Below are positions 16,776 to 17,860 of a stretch of 17,860 nt of DNA, one piece after another. The stretch lies in the NCBI RefSeq assembly GCF_964259225.1, contig NZ_CAXVKN010000051.1; one strand, given 5' to 3'. How positions within the stretch are numbered: the first letter of the stretch is position 1; each line of letters opens with the position of its first letter. The position numbers and the translations under genes were made by a program. The notes under the pieces were generated by a model. The model made no database searches. It worked only from the letters and a program-made list of their open reading frames with translations, and was not told where the DNA came from. This stretch comes from Catenibacterium mitsuoka_A (GTDB taxonomy: Bacteria > Bacillota_I > Bacilli_A > Erysipelotrichales > Coprobacillaceae).

Positions 16776-16790
16776 GCCTCTTTTTCTTTT
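16764..16790 (+). terminator. Terminator of the MATE gene, stop codon in the loop
   Basis: AAAGAGGC (16764-16771) pairs with GCCTCTTT (16776-16783) around TTAG, whose TAG (16773-16775) is the stop codon; Ts follow. Confidence 0.92.
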
Positions 16791-16791
16791 G

Positions 16792-16823
16792 ATACCTATT
16801 TAGAAATATTTCTAAATAGGTAT
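16792..16823. promoter_or_regulatory. SdpR operator 1: 32-base perfect palindrome
   Basis: A perfect palindrome centred at 16807/16808. Its core is CTATTTAGA, six bases, TCTAAATAG (16796-16804, 16811-16819). It ends at the -35 element of the downstream promoter and lies after the MATE terminator. Confidence 0.85.
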
Positions 16824-16850
16824 TGTATTTCTCGGTGTTTATTGTATAAT
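16823..16850 (+). promoter_or_regulatory. Promoter of the SdpR-SdpI operon
   Basis: TTGTAT (-35, 16823-16828), 16 bases, TATAAT (-10, 16845-16850). It is bracketed by operator 1 at its -35 and operator 2 directly after its -10. Confidence 0.78.
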
Positions 16851-16874
16851 CTATTTAGAAAGTTATCTAAATAG
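16851..16874. promoter_or_regulatory. SdpR operator 2, over the transcription start
   Basis: CTATTTAGA (16851-16859), six bases, TCTAAATAG (16866-16874): the same arms and spacing as operator 1, 55 bases downstream. It covers the predicted start and runs into the AGGTGG ribosome site at 16873. Confidence 0.85.
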
Positions 16875-16885
16875 GTGGTGAACAT

Positions 16886-17164
16886 ATGTTTGAGAAAACA
16901 TTTAAAGCACTCAGTGCGCCAGTAAGGAGAGATATTCTTAATTTATTAAAGAAAGGAAGGATGTCTGCAGGAGATATAGCTGCACAATTTGATATGACAC
17001 AGGCAACTGTCTCATATCACTTATCGATATTAAAATCTGCAGACTTAGTAAGAGAAGAAAAAGATAAGAATTATATTTATTACGAAATTAATGCGACTGT
17101 GTTTGAAGAAATGTTGTTGTATTTTAAGTCTTTTTTAGGAGGAAATGATGATGTTGAAGAATAA
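16886..17164 (+). CDS. sdpR: ArsR/SmtB-type autorepressor, SdpR-like
   Basis: A 92-residue winged-helix repressor. The N-terminus (FKALSAPVRRDILNLLKKG) is the usual ArsR start, and QATVSYHLSILKSADLV (39-55) is the recognition helix region. It lacks the metal-binding cysteines of ArsR/SmtB metal sensors, in line with SdpR. In Bacillus subtilis, SdpR represses the sdpRI operon until SdpI captures it at the membrane upon SDP toxin sensing. The next gene is SdpI-like and overlaps this one, and twin palindromes cover the promoter, so autorepression is well supported. AGGTGGTG at 16873-16880 supports the ATG. Confidence 0.87.
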   Translation: MFEKTFKALSAPVRRDILNLLKKGRMSAGDIAAQFDMTQATVSYHLSILKSADLVREEKDKNYIYYEINATVFEEMLLYFKSFLGGNDDVEE

Positions 17165-17789
17165 ATGGTTTAAGTTTAGTTTGGTATTATTTCTGTTGCC
17201 ACTTGTATGTATATTAGTGACTTATAATAAGTTACCTGCACAAGTCGCAACACACTTTGATTTCCATGGTACACCTGATGGGTATATGAATAAGTTCTTA
17301 GGGTTATATGGTGTGTGGGGCTTTATGCTAGTACTTCATATATTCTGTGCTTTTATGACATTTAAGGATCCTAAGAAGAGTAATATACCAGATATAGGAT
17401 TAAGAATTGTATTAATGATCTGTCCATTAATATGCTTGATGGTGACTCTACTTATTATTACATATAGCCTAGGTTATCGTTTTGATATCACGTTTATTAT
17501 GAATATAGTAATAGGCTTCATCTTTATTATTTTAGGTAATTACTTACCTAAAATAAAAAGAAACTATACTATAGGTATTCGTACTTCATGGGCATTAAAT
17601 AGTGATGAGAACTGGTCACGTACACACAGATTTTCTGGTTATGTGTTTGTATTGAGTGGAATGTTGTATATTATCTTTAGTATGTTAGGTTATATGTTTA
17701 TTGGTTTAGGTATTATACTTATATCTAGTTTACTATGTTTTGGATATAGCTATAGTTTATATAAGAAAGGGGCTGTAACGAAAAGATAG
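17151..17789 (+). CDS. sdpI: SdpI-like immunity/signalling membrane protein
   Basis: About 212 residues with six likely membrane segments (near 5-25, 52-70, 85-108, 113-131, 161-180, 181-202). The N-terminal DUF1648 part contains THFDFHGTPDGYMNK (34-48), and the C-terminal SdpI domain contains GNYLPKIKRNYTIGIRTSWA (129-148) plus the NWSRTHRFSG stretch (154-163). In B. subtilis SdpI protects against the SDP cannibalism toxin and sequesters SdpR at the membrane. Three ATGs lie in tandem (17145, 17148, 17151) after AGGAGG (17137-17142); the third has the best eight-base spacing. It overlaps the repressor gene by 14 bases, implying coupling. No sdpABC toxin genes are in the window, so this is immunity or sensing only. 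Confidence 0.9.
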   Translation: MLKNKWFKFSLVLFLLPLVCILVTYNKLPAQVATHFDFHGTPDGYMNKFLGLYGVWGFMLVLHIFCAFMTFKDPKKSNIPDIGLRIVLMICPLICLMVTLLIITYSLGYRFDITFIMNIVIGFIFIILGNYLPKIKRNYTIGIRTSWALNSDENWSRTHRFSGYVFVLSGMLYIIFSMLGYMFIGLGIILISSLLCFGYSYSLYKKGAVTKR

Positions 17790-17824
17790 TATTTACTACT
17801 ACCTTGAGCGCTACAGCTCTTTTT
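17767..17824 (+). terminator. Probable terminator of the SdpR-SdpI operon
   Basis: AAGGGGCTGTA (17767-17777) can pair with 17812-17822 using two G-U pairs, starting inside the gene; a local hairpin GAGC/GCTC (17806-17819) is the alternative. Both are followed by Ts to 17824. Nothing further is seen to 17860. Confidence 0.6.
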
Positions 17825-17860
17825 CGTATATTCCCACCTAAAAAGGTTATTCACTATTGC

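Noticed and set aside
1..17860. CRISPR array, insertion sequence, prophage, toxin-antitoxin or defence island
   Set aside because: No regularly spaced repeats, transposase, integrase or defence nuclease is seen; the genes are mostly household and regulatory.

Overview
The window is AT-rich, tightly packed and uses AGGAGG-type ribosome binding sites with sigma-A-like promoters. This fits a low-GC Bacillota chromosome. Protein style (SdpRI, a single MATE pump, AlaX-type editing protein, gltBD) suggests a gut Erysipelotrichia/Coprobacillaceae relative, but that placement is inference. No phage, insertion sequence, CRISPR array, rRNA or tRNA is visible. This is ordinary chromosome with several well-formed regulatory sites.

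Layout. 84-3389 (minus): a SNF2-family helicase and a SWIM zinc-finger protein, a two-gene unit. 3461-9453 (minus): gltB and gltD, the two subunits of NADPH glutamate synthase, with a strong promoter and an upstream direct repeat. 9616-10899 (minus): a membrane Ste24-type M48 metalloprotease. 10900-11186: no protein gene, but a near-consensus plus-strand promoter followed about 190 bases later by a terminator, the best candidate for an unannotated small RNA. 11187-11882 (minus): a GntR/UTRA regulator, divergent from a plus-strand operon at 11970-14192 (HAD phosphatase, flavin-binding PNPOx-like protein, beta-hydroxyacid dehydrogenase) whose genes overlap. 14189-15286 (minus): an alanyl-tRNA editing protein, convergent with that operon and sharing its hairpin. 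15429-16775 (plus): a MATE efflux pump. 16886-17789 (plus): an SdpR-like ArsR repressor and an SdpI-like membrane protein, controlled by two matching palindromes that bracket the promoter.

How the genes work together. gltBD makes glutamate from glutamine and 2-oxoglutarate. The GntR regulator probably controls the divergent three-gene operon through a DasR/NagR-like half-site that overlaps the -35 elements of both promoters; the substrate of that operon is unknown. SdpR and SdpI look like a self-regulated immunity module with no toxin genes in the window. The most notable items are the candidate small RNA, the twin SdpR operators, the SNF2-SWIM pair of unknown role, and terminators whose hairpin loops contain the stop codon.
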